Origin: a bacterium
GTDB taxonomy: Bacteria > Krumholzibacteriota > Krumholzibacteriia > LZORAL124-64-63
Assembly (NCBI GenBank): GCA_003353795.1
Contig: PIVY01000017.1
Location: 1-43,163 of the forward strand
Reading direction: 5' to 3'
DNA: 43,163 bases
How positions within the stretch are numbered: position 1 is the stretch's first letter; every line of letters starts with the position of its first letter. The position numbers were made by a program, and so were the translations under genes. Positions 7,385 to 15,404 of this stretch are shown here, piece after piece. The notes beneath the pieces are model-generated. The model saw only the letters and a program-made list of their open reading frames with translations. It did not search any database and was not told the DNA's origin.

Positions 7385-8923
7385 TCAGCCCTCGTACGGC
7401 CCGCGTCCCCGCGGCAGCACTGCGAAGTTTCCCGCCACCGGAGGCGAAGCGGCTTCCCACTCGAGGGTGGTCGCCCCCCAGGGATTGGCCGCCGCCGTCT
7501 CGCCCAGCACCAGCGACCGCACCAGGTTGAACGCCATGAAGACGAAGCCGAGCAGGAGCACCACCATGCCCACCGTCGAGATGATCTGCAGTCCTTCCAG
7601 ACCGGGCGCCGGATCCACCAGGCCGCGACCGAGGCCGCGCGTCCCCATCATGATCTGGGGAAAGAACGCGACGTTGAGGCCCACGAGATAGAGCACCGCC
7701 GAACCGCGGGCCCAGCCCTGATGGTAGGTGCGCCCGGTGAACTTGGGCCACCAGAAGTGTACGCCCGCCAGCAGCGCGGTGATCACACCGCCCAGCATCA
7801 CGTAGTGGATGTGCGCGGTGGCGAACATGGTGCCCGCCAGGAAGCGCCCCACCGAGAGGTTGCTCAGGAAGAGGCCGAGCACCGTCCCGATACCCGCACT
7901 GACGAGGAACGCGACGACCAGGGTGGTGGGCGCCGCGCAGAGCACCGCACCCCGCCACAGGGTGGCCAGCCAGGAGAAGGTGATCAGCGCCACGGGAATC
8001 ACCACGAGCAGCGACAGCACGGCGAAGGTGAACGTGGCCATGGCGCCCTGTCCCGAGTCGGCCAGGCGCACGCCCCAGATCAGGAAACTCGCCACGACCA
8101 GGGTCGCCAGCGACCCCACCAGCCCGCGATAACCGATGACCGGCCGGCGGCTCATGCCCGCGATGACCTCGGTGATCACCCCGGCGGCGGGCACCAGGGC
8201 GAAGAACGCCGCCGGCGTGGTGGCGAACCAGAAGATCTGCTGCCACAGGAGTGGGAAGGTCTGCCCACCGAGGAGTGCCTGTCCCCGCAGGCTCGCCAGG
8301 GCCACGGCCACGATGCCGCCGCCGAACACCATACCCGACACGACCAGCACGTAGCTCGTGAGGTAGAGCGACCAGGTCAGCACGGGCAGGTCCAGGTAGC
8401 CCAGACCGGGCGCCCGCAACCGGTGCACCGTGACGATGAAGTTCAGTCCGGTCATGACCCAGCTCAGCGCCATGAGCGCCAGACCGGCCGCCAGCACCAC
8501 GAACGAACCGCCGCCGAGGAGGTCGGGACGGGCGAAGGTCCAGCCGCTGGCCACCGGCGCCGTGAACAGCGACGCGAGCACCAGCACGGTCCCCAGGCCG
8601 TAGAACCGCAGGCTGCAACGCGACAGCGCCGGCAGGGCCATCTCGCGCGCGCCGAGTTGGAGTGGTAGGAGGAAATAACCCAGCACCGACGGGATGATGG
8701 GGATCACCACCAGGAAGACCATGGCCACGCCGTGGTAGGTCTGCATCTGGCGCAGCAGGGTCAGGTCCACGCCGCCCTGCCAGATCTTGAGCTTGAGGAA
8801 CGTGGCCAGGAGGGCGCCGAAGAGGAAGAGGCCGAGGGTCCAGACCAGGAACATGAGTCCGATCTTCTTGTGGTCGCTGGTATTGATCCAGCCGCCCGAA
8901 TCGAGGTAGCTCGTGCTGGTCAT
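7385..8923 (-). CDS. Heme-copper oxidase subunit I homologue lacking the CuB site
   Basis: 512 residues with about 12 membrane helices, homologous end to end with A-type cytochrome c oxidase subunit I; the C-terminal half (VHFWWPKFTGRTYHQ, GLNVAFFPQIMMG) is especially clear. Heme ligands are kept: His64 in QTYHGVAMVF, and His371 and His373 in ATAHIHYV, corresponding to the low-spin and high-spin heme ligands. The copper site is absent. The usual FGHPEVY of helix VI reads ATTPAAF (Thr236 for His, Phe240 for the cross-linked Tyr), and the helix VII WAHH reads WGVR (Val285, Arg286). The K-channel Lys is Ile314, and the D-channel GAPDM is GAREM. It cannot be an ordinary oxygen reductase of this superfamily. 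It overlaps subunit II by 4 bases. The catalytic role, if any, is unknown. Confidence 0.9.
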   Translation of the reverse strand: MTSTSYLDSGGWINTSDHKKIGLMFLVWTLGLFLFGALLATFLKLKIWQGGVDLTLLRQMQTYHGVAMVFLVVIPIIPSVLGYFLLPLQLGAREMALPALSRCSLRFYGLGTVLVLASLFTAPVASGWTFARPDLLGGGSFVVLAAGLALMALSWVMTGLNFIVTVHRLRAPGLGYLDLPVLTWSLYLTSYVLVVSGMVFGGGIVAVALASLRGQALLGGQTFPLLWQQIFWFATTPAAFFALVPAAGVITEVIAGMSRRPVIGYRGLVGSLATLVVASFLIWGVRLADSGQGAMATFTFAVLSLLVVIPVALITFSWLATLWRGAVLCAAPTTLVVAFLVSAGIGTVLGLFLSNLSVGRFLAGTMFATAHIHYVMLGGVITALLAGVHFWWPKFTGRTYHQGWARGSAVLYLVGLNVAFFPQIMMGTRGLGRGLVDPAPGLEGLQIISTVGMVVLLLGFVFMAFNLVRSLVLGETAAANPWGATTLEWEAASPPVAGNFAVLPRGRGPYEG

Positions 8924-9876
8924 CCCTCCACCTCCGCATCGTCGGCCGCGGACTCGACGAAGGTCGAGATGGTCTTGAGCCAGGCGATGATGGCGTCGAT
9001 CTCACGGTCGTCGATGCGGCCGGCGAAGACCGTCATCACGGGCTCGTAACCCGCCCGCACCGAGGCGGCCGGATCGAGGAGCGACTCGCGGACGAAGGCC
9101 TCGTCCACCAGGTTCATCGCCCCCGTGCGGGACTCGAACGTTCCGCCGAAGACGTCTTGTAGACTGGGGCCGGTGAGTCGGCTGCCGTCGAGGCTGTGGC
9201 AGGTCTTGCAGCCCAGTTTGAGGTACAGGTGCGCCCCCACCTCCACGGGGTCCATGGTGGCGAAGAGGTCAGAGACCGAGTCCTGCCACCGGGCGTAGCT
9301 GTCGGGAGTGTGGGTGATCAGGGCCGTCGGCGCGGTCCCGTGGGTGTTGCTGCGCACGGCGAAGGTGTCGACGCGGTCGGCCATGAACCAGGTACGCGTG
9401 GTCCGGTCCGGCAGCACGCCCTGGTTGATACGCAGGGCCGGCACGGTGAACGAATGTGGCAGATCGTCGCTGCGCAGTTTCAAGACCACGTTCTCGCCGG
9501 CAGTCACGTGGAGCGTGTCGGCCACGTAGCCGCCGGGGTGGTGGAACGTCCAGCCGTCCTGCCGGGCCACCACGTCGACCTCCGTGGCGCCGAGCGGCGG
9601 CACGGTCTGGCCGAAGAAGCCGCCCAGATCGGCGGCGAAGGCGGTGACCGCGAGGATCATGGCGCCCAGCACCCAGATCACCTGCAGGCGGCGATCGACG
9701 GGCCCGGCGGCGGCGCCCCGTGCGGACGGGTCGCGACGGCGGAACTGGATCACGAACGTGACGGCGAGGCCCACGAGCACCACCAAGGCCAGGACGGCCC
9801 CGAACCAGATCCCCGAGAATGCGCGGTCCATGGCGGCAGCCTGGACGGAGGCCTCGGGTGGAAACCACGAAGACAT
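8920..9876 (-). CDS. Cytochrome c oxidase subunit II homologue without CuA, fused to cytochrome c
   Basis: 318 residues from ATG 9876 (GGAG 13 bases upstream). Two N-terminal membrane helices (about 23-44 and 66-86) anchor a periplasmic cupredoxin-like domain, then a cytochrome c domain with Cys223-Lys-Thr-Cys226-His227. The cupredoxin part matches subunit II well (LPHSFTVPALRINQ, TRTWFMADRVDTF) and keeps His141. The CuA loop, normally QCSELCGxxHxxM, reads without gaps as V-R-S-N-T-H-G-T-A-P-T-A-L at 174-186. Both cysteines, the second His and the Met are therefore gone, and CuA cannot form. Electrons would presumably enter through the fused heme c. The stop overlaps the subunit I start in ATGA. 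Confidence 0.9.
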   Translation of the reverse strand: MSSWFPPEASVQAAAMDRAFSGIWFGAVLALVVLVGLAVTFVIQFRRRDPSARGAAAGPVDRRLQVIWVLGAMILAVTAFAADLGGFFGQTVPPLGATEVDVVARQDGWTFHHPGGYVADTLHVTAGENVVLKLRSDDLPHSFTVPALRINQGVLPDRTTRTWFMADRVDTFAVRSNTHGTAPTALITHTPDSYARWQDSVSDLFATMDPVEVGAHLYLKLGCKTCHSLDGSRLTGPSLQDVFGGTFESRTGAMNLVDEAFVRESLLDPAASVRAGYEPVMTVFAGRIDDREIDAIIAWLKTISTFVESAADDAEVEG

Positions 9877-10079
9877 GGAGTTCGCTCCATTGCAGAAGCC
9901 GAAGAAGGACCCTCTCGATCGCCAACGATAAGCGACGATCAGCACGAAGATCCAGACCGAACTTTCCCCTCGCCCGGGAATCGTCCGGGACGCTCCGGGG
10001 TGGCGCCGGAGGCTCAGCGGCCGGTACAATCAGGCCACCTCGCCCGTCCCGCCCCCCGAAAAAAGACCAGGAGGTACGC
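9877..10079 (+). promoter_or_regulatory. Divergent intergenic region
   Basis: 203 bases separate the oxidase-like subunit II gene (minus) from the thioesterase gene (plus), so promoters for both should lie here. AGGAGGT at about 10069-10075 is the Shine-Dalgarno of the plus-strand gene. I could not assign convincing -35 and -10 boxes or an operator. Confidence 0.4.
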
Positions 10080-10508
10080 ATGCCGCGCTTGCAATTGACC
10101 CCCCGATCTGGTTACCCTTTCTCTACCGGTCTTACCGTCCGGGTCACCGACCTGAACTACGGCGGCCACCTGGGAAACGACCGGATCCTGGCCTTGCTGC
10201 AAGAAGCGCGCGTCGCATTCCTGACCGAACACGGCTGGAGTGAGATCGACTGCGCCGGCACGGGGCTCATCATGACAGATGCCGCAGTCCAGTACCGCGG
10301 CGAGGCTTTCGCCGGTGACCACCTCCTTATCGAGGTCGCCATGGCGGAAGCAGCCCGTACGGGCTTCCGCTTCTTCTATCGGATGACACGCCACAGAGAC
10401 GAGGCCCTGATCGCCGTGGCGGAGACCGGCATGGCCTGCTTCGACTACCAACGTCGACGCGTGGCCGCATTGCCGGACGCGGTCCGCAGGCTCTGCGAGG
10501 AGAACTGA
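10080..10508 (+). CDS. Acyl-CoA thioesterase, hotdog fold (4-hydroxybenzoyl-CoA thioesterase family)
   Basis: 142 residues, the usual length of a single hotdog-domain thioesterase. The signature VRVTDLNYGGHLGNDRILAL is the Asp-centred active-site region of the YbgC/4-hydroxybenzoyl-CoA thioesterase family, followed by the strand-rich half (AVQYRGEAFAGDHLLIEVAM). These soluble enzymes hydrolyse acyl-CoA or acyl-ACP thioesters; the substrate cannot be told from sequence. The start follows a strong AGGAGGT. The stop TGA is directly followed by the ATG of the methyltransferase gene, so the two are co-transcribed. Confidence 0.85.
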   Translation: MPRLQLTPRSGYPFSTGLTVRVTDLNYGGHLGNDRILALLQEARVAFLTEHGWSEIDCAGTGLIMTDAAVQYRGEAFAGDHLLIEVAMAEAARTGFRFFYRMTRHRDEALIAVAETGMACFDYQRRRVAALPDAVRRLCEEN

Positions 10509-11663
10509 ATGTCTTTCAGCCCTATCGACGACGAACTGGAAAAGGAACTGGCGCAAAGCGACGGCGGCGTGGGCAACAGCCACGACGAGCCGGCGCCCGC
10601 TCCCCGCGGGCGCGGCGGTCGACGCGGAGGCAGCCGGGGCAAGGGTAGCCAGAGCGGCTCGAGCAACAGGGGTGGCCCGAGCAATCGGGGCGGCTCGAGC
10701 AATCGGGGCGGCTCGAGCAACAAGGGCGGCCCGAGCAACAAGGGCGGCCAGGCCGGCCGCGGCAAGGCCAACCAGGGCGGCCGTGGCAGCCAACGTCGGC
10801 GCACGAACGACGGCGACGCGAATCAGGCCGCAGCCGCGGAAAAGTTGTCGAGTCCCCAGAATCCCCAGATCAAGGCTCTCGTGAAGCTGCGTCACCGGCG
10901 CACCCGCGACCAGCAAGGGCTGACCGTGATCGAGGAGCCGCTGGTGCTGCGCCGGGCCTGGGAGTCGGGCTATCCGCTGCAAGCGGTGTTCTACAGCCCG
11001 GACCAGATGTCGCCGGCCGCCAAGGAATTGCTTGAGGACCTCCGCGCGGCGGTCAAGGCCGGTCAGATGGAACTGAAGATGGTGGAGATGAATTCGTCGC
11101 TCCTGCGCAAGGCCGCCTACCGTGACCAGCCCGAGGGCATCCTCGCCGTGGCGCCCCAGCGCAAGCGCACCCTCGAGGACCTCAACATCGGCGAGAACTC
11201 CCTGCTGATGGTGCTCGAGAACGTGGAGAAGCCCGGCAACCTGGGCGCCGTGCTGCGCATCGCCGACGGCGTGGGCGCCGACGCGGTCCTCGTCACCGGA
11301 GACGGCACCGACCTCTTCAACCCCAATGTGTTGCGCGCCAGCCGCGGTGCCTTCTTCTCGGTGCCCGCGGTGCCCTGCCAGGTGGGCGAGGCTCGCGACT
11401 TCCTGCACGAGAACGGCGTCAAGGTGCTGGCCACCACGCCCAGCGCGACCACGTCCTACACCGCGGCCGACTTCACCGGCAAGGTGGCCCTGGTCCTCGG
11501 CTGCGAGCACGACGGTCTCAGCGACGCCTGGCTCAAGGACGAGGGCAGCGAAGCGGTGCGGATCCCCATGCGCGGCCGCGGCGATTCGCTCAACGTATCG
11601 ACGGCGGCAGCGGTCATCCTTTACGAGGCCATGCGTCAACGCACCACGTCGGCCACGGCTTGA
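10509..11663 (+). CDS. SpoU/TrmH-family RNA 2'-O-methyltransferase with RGG-like N-terminal tail
   Basis: 384 residues. The C-terminal roughly 260 residues are a SPOUT methyltransferase: an N-terminal substrate-binding domain (IKALVKLRHRRTRDQQGLTV), then the knot motifs ENVEKPGNLGAVLRIADGVG, NPNVLRASRGAFFSVP, LVLGCEHDGLSDAW and IPMRGRGDSLNVSTAAAVIL. It should methylate a ribose 2'-OH in rRNA or tRNA using S-adenosylmethionine. Before this lies a roughly 100-residue disordered tail made of Ser-Asn-Arg/Lys-Gly-Gly repeats and other Gly, Arg, Lys and Gln residues, absent from typical TrmH or RlmB enzymes and resembling RNA-binding RGG tails. The gene starts directly after the thioesterase stop. 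The exact nucleotide target is unknown. Confidence 0.88.
   Translation: MSFSPIDDELEKELAQSDGGVGNSHDEPAPAPRGRGGRRGGSRGKGSQSGSSNRGGPSNRGGSSNRGGSSNKGGPSNKGGQAGRGKANQGGRGSQRRRTNDGDANQAAAAEKLSSPQNPQIKALVKLRHRRTRDQQGLTVIEEPLVLRRAWESGYPLQAVFYSPDQMSPAAKELLEDLRAAVKAGQMELKMVEMNSSLLRKAAYRDQPEGILAVAPQRKRTLEDLNIGENSLLMVLENVEKPGNLGAVLRIADGVGADAVLVTGDGTDLFNPNVLRASRGAFFSVPAVPCQVGEARDFLHENGVKVLATTPSATTSYTAADFTGKVALVLGCEHDGLSDAWLKDEGSEAVRIPMRGRGDSLNVSTAAAVILYEAMRQRTTSATA
10662..10748 (+). repeat. 18-base coding tandem repeat (RGG-like tail)
   Basis: Four 18-base units and a partial fifth, in frame, starting at 10662, 10680, 10698, 10716 and 10734. Each encodes Ser-Asn-Arg/Lys-Gly-Gly-Pro/Ser. Units differ at a few bases (AGG/CGG/AAG for the basic residue). 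The number of copies is likely to vary between strains by slippage. Confidence 0.85.
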
Positions 11664-11671
11664 CCGGCCAC

Positions 11672-12934
11672 ATGCAGAACACGTTCTACAACGCGTTCGA
11701 CCAGGAGCAGCCGGAGCCTGCATCGCAGGACTACCGCACGCCGTTTCGCCGCAATCGAGATCGCCTCATCCACAATGCCGCGTTCCGGCGCCTGCAATCC
11801 AAGACGCAGGTCTTCCTGAGCGGCGAGTACGACTTCTACCGCACCCGCCTCACGCATTCCATCGAGGTGGCGCAAATCGCCGGTTCGATCAGCCAGTTCC
11901 TCAATCATGCCTCACCGCAACTCGAGTCGGGTTTCTTCATCGACCCGGACCTCTGCGAGGCCATTTCCCTGGCGCACGACATCGGCCACCCGCCGTTCGG
12001 TCACGCCGGCGAGAGCACGCTGCACCGCCTGATGCAAAACTTCGGCGGGTTCGAGGGCAACGCCCAGACCCTGCGTCTGGTGGGCCAGACCATCTTCACG
12101 TCGGGCGGCGACCGCAGAGGCCTCAACCCCACCCGCGCCCTCGTCGACGGGGTGCTCAAGTACAAGACGCTGTGGGGCGAGATCCCGGACCAGACGAAGC
12201 ACTTCCTCTACGCCGACCAGTTCACCTTCCTGGATTTCGTCACCGACGGCCGCCCCTGGCCCGCCGACCTGGCCCCCGGCACGGCGCGCAACGCCTTCCG
12301 CAGTCTCGAGTGCGAGATCATGGACTGGGCCGACGACACGGCTTACTCGCTCAACGACATCGTCGACGGCGTGGGCGCCGGTTTCATCACCGTGGGTCGC
12401 GTGGAGCGCTGGGCCGAGGAGCATGCCGACGCGGAAGACCGAGAGGCCGTCGACTACCTCCTGCAAGCGCTGCGAAACAACGACATCGAGCGCGCCATGA
12501 ACCGGCGTATCGGTCGTTTCGTGGAGAGCGCCAAGCTGGTCGAGCGCGAGAACTTCCTGGCCGATCTGTCGAACCGCTGGCGCTTCGGAATGACCATGGG
12601 CGCCGAGGAGCGCCGGGAGCAGAAGCTCTTCAACCGCATCGCCGTGGACCTGGTGTTTCGCTCACCGCAGGTCTGCCAGCTGGAACACAAGGGCGACTTC
12701 ATGCTCACGCGGTTGTTCGAGACGCTGAAGGAGCGGTACCTCGACGGCAGCGGTTCGCGACTCACCTTGCTGTCGGCGGATTTCGAGCAGGAGATCGCGC
12801 GCGACGACCTGGATCTCGACGGGCGGGCGCGCGTGCTCTGCGATTACCTGGCGGGGATGACCGACGGGTTCGCGAGCCGGATCTACAAGCGGCTGTTCGA
12901 CGCGGATTTCGGGAGTATCGTGGATCTGGTCTAG
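11672..12934 (+). CDS. dGTP triphosphohydrolase-like HD-domain protein
   Basis: 420 residues from ATG 11672; TTG 11660, overlapping the previous stop, is the alternative. It belongs to the HD superfamily, dGTPase branch. Metal ligands are visible as His62 (RLTHSIEVAQIAGSI) and the His102-Asp103 pair in AHDIGHPPFGHAGE, and the N-terminal DYRTPFRRNRDRLIHNAAFRRLQ-like region is diagnostic. Such enzymes cleave dNTPs to deoxynucleoside and tripolyphosphate and help control nucleotide pools. The length fits the deoxyguanosinetriphosphate triphosphohydrolase-like family. It follows the methyltransferase gene without a gap, so probably shares its transcript. Its stop codon overlaps the stop of the convergent kinase gene at CTAG. 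Confidence 0.9.
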   Translation: MQNTFYNAFDQEQPEPASQDYRTPFRRNRDRLIHNAAFRRLQSKTQVFLSGEYDFYRTRLTHSIEVAQIAGSISQFLNHASPQLESGFFIDPDLCEAISLAHDIGHPPFGHAGESTLHRLMQNFGGFEGNAQTLRLVGQTIFTSGGDRRGLNPTRALVDGVLKYKTLWGEIPDQTKHFLYADQFTFLDFVTDGRPWPADLAPGTARNAFRSLECEIMDWADDTAYSLNDIVDGVGAGFITVGRVERWAEEHADAEDREAVDYLLQALRNNDIERAMNRRIGRFVESAKLVERENFLADLSNRWRFGMTMGAEERREQKLFNRIAVDLVFRSPQVCQLEHKGDFMLTRLFETLKERYLDGSGSRLTLLSADFEQEIARDDLDLDGRARVLCDYLAGMTDGFASRIYKRLFDADFGSIVDLV

Positions 12935-15357
12935 CCCGACGCCGACACGCTCGCCAGCACCATCCGGATCCGGTGGGCCAACTGACTGATCTCCACCGGC
13001 TTCATCACCAGATCCCGCACCCCCAACTCACGAGCCGTGTCCACGGTCATGCCGTCGCTGTAGCCCGTGCACAGCAACACGGGCAGGTCGGGATTCAGCT
13101 CGACGGCCGCCTGGGTGAGTGCTGCACCGGTGAGCCTGGGCATGGTCATGTCGGTCACCATCACGTCGAACGCCGTCGGGTCGGCGCGCAAGGCCGCCAG
13201 AGCGCGCTCTGGGTCGGTGAAGGCAGTCACCCGGTATCCGAGCCGGCGCAGACCGCTCTCGAACACGTGCACGATGGCCTCCTCGTCGTCCACGAGGAGC
13301 ACGTGCTCGCCGCCCGCCGCGCGCCCCCGATCCGCAGCGCCGGCGTCGCTCGCCGGCACGCGCCTGGTACACACGGGGAAACGAACCCGGAATGTCGTGC
13401 CCTGCCCCACCATGCTGTCCACGGAGATCGTGCCCCCGTGATCCTCGACGATCCCGTGCACCACGGCCAATCCCAGGCCGGTGCCGCGATCGGCGGTCTT
13501 GGTGGTGAAATACGGCTCGAAGATCTTCTGGAGCACGTCCGGCGACATGCCCGGACCGTCGTCGCCAACGGTGAGCTGAACGGCGGGCGGATCCACGACC
13601 TCGAGACGCACATCCAGCACGCCACCGCTGTCGGACAGAGCCTGATAGGCGTTGGTGCCCAGGTTCATGACGATCTGGTGCATGCTCGTGGGGTCGGCCA
13701 TGACCCGCGCGTCGTCGCCGAGGGCCTGCCGGATCTCGATGGTGGCCGGAATGGACGACCGCAGCAGCTTGAGCGCCTCCTCCACGATGGGCGCCAGGTC
13801 GGTAGGCTGCTTCACCTCGGCGGACTGGCGACTGAAGGCCAGGATCTGCAGGACCAGATCGCGGGCCCTCTCGGCGCCGCGGCCGATGCGCACGAGATAG
13901 GATTCCTGTTCCGAACCCGGGACGGCGTCGGACCGGGCCAGTTCGTTGTAGCCCATGATCGCCGCCAGGATGTTGTTGAAGTCGTGGGCGATCCCGCCGG
14001 CCAGGGTTCCAATGGCTTCCATCTTCTGGGCCTGGCGCAGATTCGCCTCGAGCTGCTTGCGTCGGGTGATGTCGCGAACCGACGCCTGCATGTGCATCGT
14101 GCCGGCGATGTCGAGCGCGTTGAGCGTGACCTCGGCGTCGAAGAGCGTGCCGTCGGCGCGGCAATGGCGCCACTCAAACACCAAGGGATCACCGGAGAGT
14201 GCTTCCTGCATGCGCTCGTGCGCCGCCTCGGCCGACAGTCGCCCGTCCGGCTGCACGGGCGGCGAGAATTCCTGAGGACTGTGACCGACGATCTCCTCAC
14301 GGGTACAGCGGAACAGTTCGAGGGTGCGCGGATTGACCTCCACGAAGCACTCGTCGCTCATGAGCGACACCGCGTCCCCGGCCGATTCGAAGACGGCGCG
14401 GAATCGGAGTTCGCTGAATTCGAGTTCCCGGGTTTGCTGACGCACACTCCGTTTGAGCGACCGGTTCCACAAGACCAGCAGGAGCGCCACCGCCACGAGT
14501 CCCACCAGCGTCGCCGGCGCCCAGCTCGGCAGGCGCGTGTCCGCGGCGCCCTGCCCCAGCCATGCATCCAGGCGGCGGTGATAATACGAATCCTCGTCGG
14601 TGCGCCAGCTCCGCAGGCCGGCGTCAATGGCCATCACGATATCGTGGTTGCGCCCCTCCGTGGTTGCGAAGTAGACGGGAAACGGGGCGAACAGGATGGG
14701 ACTGGGCACCAGGCCGTACTGGTCCGCGTTGACCCGGCCGAACAGATTCGGCGCCACGCCGGCGGCGGCACGCCCGTCCCGGACGGCAGCGAACACGTCG
14801 CTGTGGGAGTCGAAGAGAACGAGGTCGCACTCCACGTCGAACTTCTGGACGAAGACGCGGAAATTGTCGCCGTTGATGTCGCCACGCATGACGGCGACTC
14901 GCCGATGGTCCAGTTCCGTCACGTTCTCGATGGCCGTATCCGGATGCTTGTAGACCTGGCTCCAGAGCGTCACCACGTGCTCGGCGCAGAAATCCAGCAC
15001 CGAATCGCGCGCTGCGGAGTAGGCCACGGTGGGCAACAGGTCCAGTTCTCCGGCCGCGAGCGCCCGGATCCCCTCGTCCCAGGCGACCGACTTGAAGCGA
15101 AGATCCCAGCCCTGTTGGGCCGCCACGTCGGTCACGAGTTCCACGAAGAGTCCGGCGGGCCGATCGCCGTCCATGTAGGCCAGCGGTTCGACATCCACGA
15201 CACCGACGCGCACCACGCGAGATTGCGCGTCTGCAGTCGGGCAAGCCGCCAGGCCGATCGTCAGACCGGTCGTCAGGATCACGGCAGTACTTTGCAGAAG
15301 ATGTCGCGTCCCTATTCCTCCGGTCGAACCAGGACCCAGCGATCGAAATGGTAGCAC
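12931..15357 (-). CDS. Hybrid sensor histidine kinase with periplasmic solute-binding domain
   Basis: About 808 residues from GTG 15357; the true start is uncertain, because no ATG precedes the signal peptide. Domain order: signal peptide, a periplasmic type-3 solute-binding domain (RVVRVGVVDVEPLAYMDGDR to YYHRRLDAWLG), one membrane helix (APATLVGLVAVALLLVLW), a PAS domain, the HisKA box with phospho-accepting His458 in GIAHDFNNILAAIMGYNEL, an ATPase domain (TGLGLAVVHGIVEDHGG) and a C-terminal receiver with Asp736 in VTDMTMPRL. It should sense a small periplasmic solute, possibly an amino acid, and pass phosphate to its own receiver. No partner regulator is adjacent. The gene is convergent with the dGTPase gene. 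Confidence 0.85.
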   Translation of the reverse strand: MLPFRSLGPGSTGGIGTRHLLQSTAVILTTGLTIGLAACPTADAQSRVVRVGVVDVEPLAYMDGDRPAGLFVELVTDVAAQQGWDLRFKSVAWDEGIRALAAGELDLLPTVAYSAARDSVLDFCAEHVVTLWSQVYKHPDTAIENVTELDHRRVAVMRGDINGDNFRVFVQKFDVECDLVLFDSHSDVFAAVRDGRAAAGVAPNLFGRVNADQYGLVPSPILFAPFPVYFATTEGRNHDIVMAIDAGLRSWRTDEDSYYHRRLDAWLGQGAADTRLPSWAPATLVGLVAVALLLVLWNRSLKRSVRQQTRELEFSELRFRAVFESAGDAVSLMSDECFVEVNPRTLELFRCTREEIVGHSPQEFSPPVQPDGRLSAEAAHERMQEALSGDPLVFEWRHCRADGTLFDAEVTLNALDIAGTMHMQASVRDITRRKQLEANLRQAQKMEAIGTLAGGIAHDFNNILAAIMGYNELARSDAVPGSEQESYLVRIGRGAERARDLVLQILAFSRQSAEVKQPTDLAPIVEEALKLLRSSIPATIEIRQALGDDARVMADPTSMHQIVMNLGTNAYQALSDSGGVLDVRLEVVDPPAVQLTVGDDGPGMSPDVLQKIFEPYFTTKTADRGTGLGLAVVHGIVEDHGGTISVDSMVGQGTTFRVRFPVCTRRVPASDAGAADRGRAAGGEHVLLVDDEEAIVHVFESGLRRLGYRVTAFTDPERALAALRADPTAFDVMVTDMTMPRLTGAALTQAAVELNPDLPVLLCTGYSDGMTVDTARELGVRDLVMKPVEISQLAHRIRMVLASVSASG

Positions 15358-15404
15358 ATCGGCCCCCGTACCGCCGCTGGTTGCAGGACGTTCCCGCGCC
15401 GATC

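Noticed and set aside
7385-9876. Reading the oxidase-like pair as a nitric oxide reductase or quinol oxidase
   Set aside because: Both classes keep histidines at the second-metal site of subunit I, and these are absent here; quinol oxidases usually lack the fused heme c.
10662-10748. The 18-base repeat as a CRISPR array
   Set aside because: Units are contiguous, in frame, without spacers, and encode a protein tail.
11326-15354. A 1342-codon open frame on the plus strand across the methyltransferase, dGTPase and kinase genes
   Set aside because: It is the shadow of real genes on both strands in GC-rich DNA; its translation is rich in Arg, Gly, His and Pro, with no domain, while the genes it overlaps have clear motifs.
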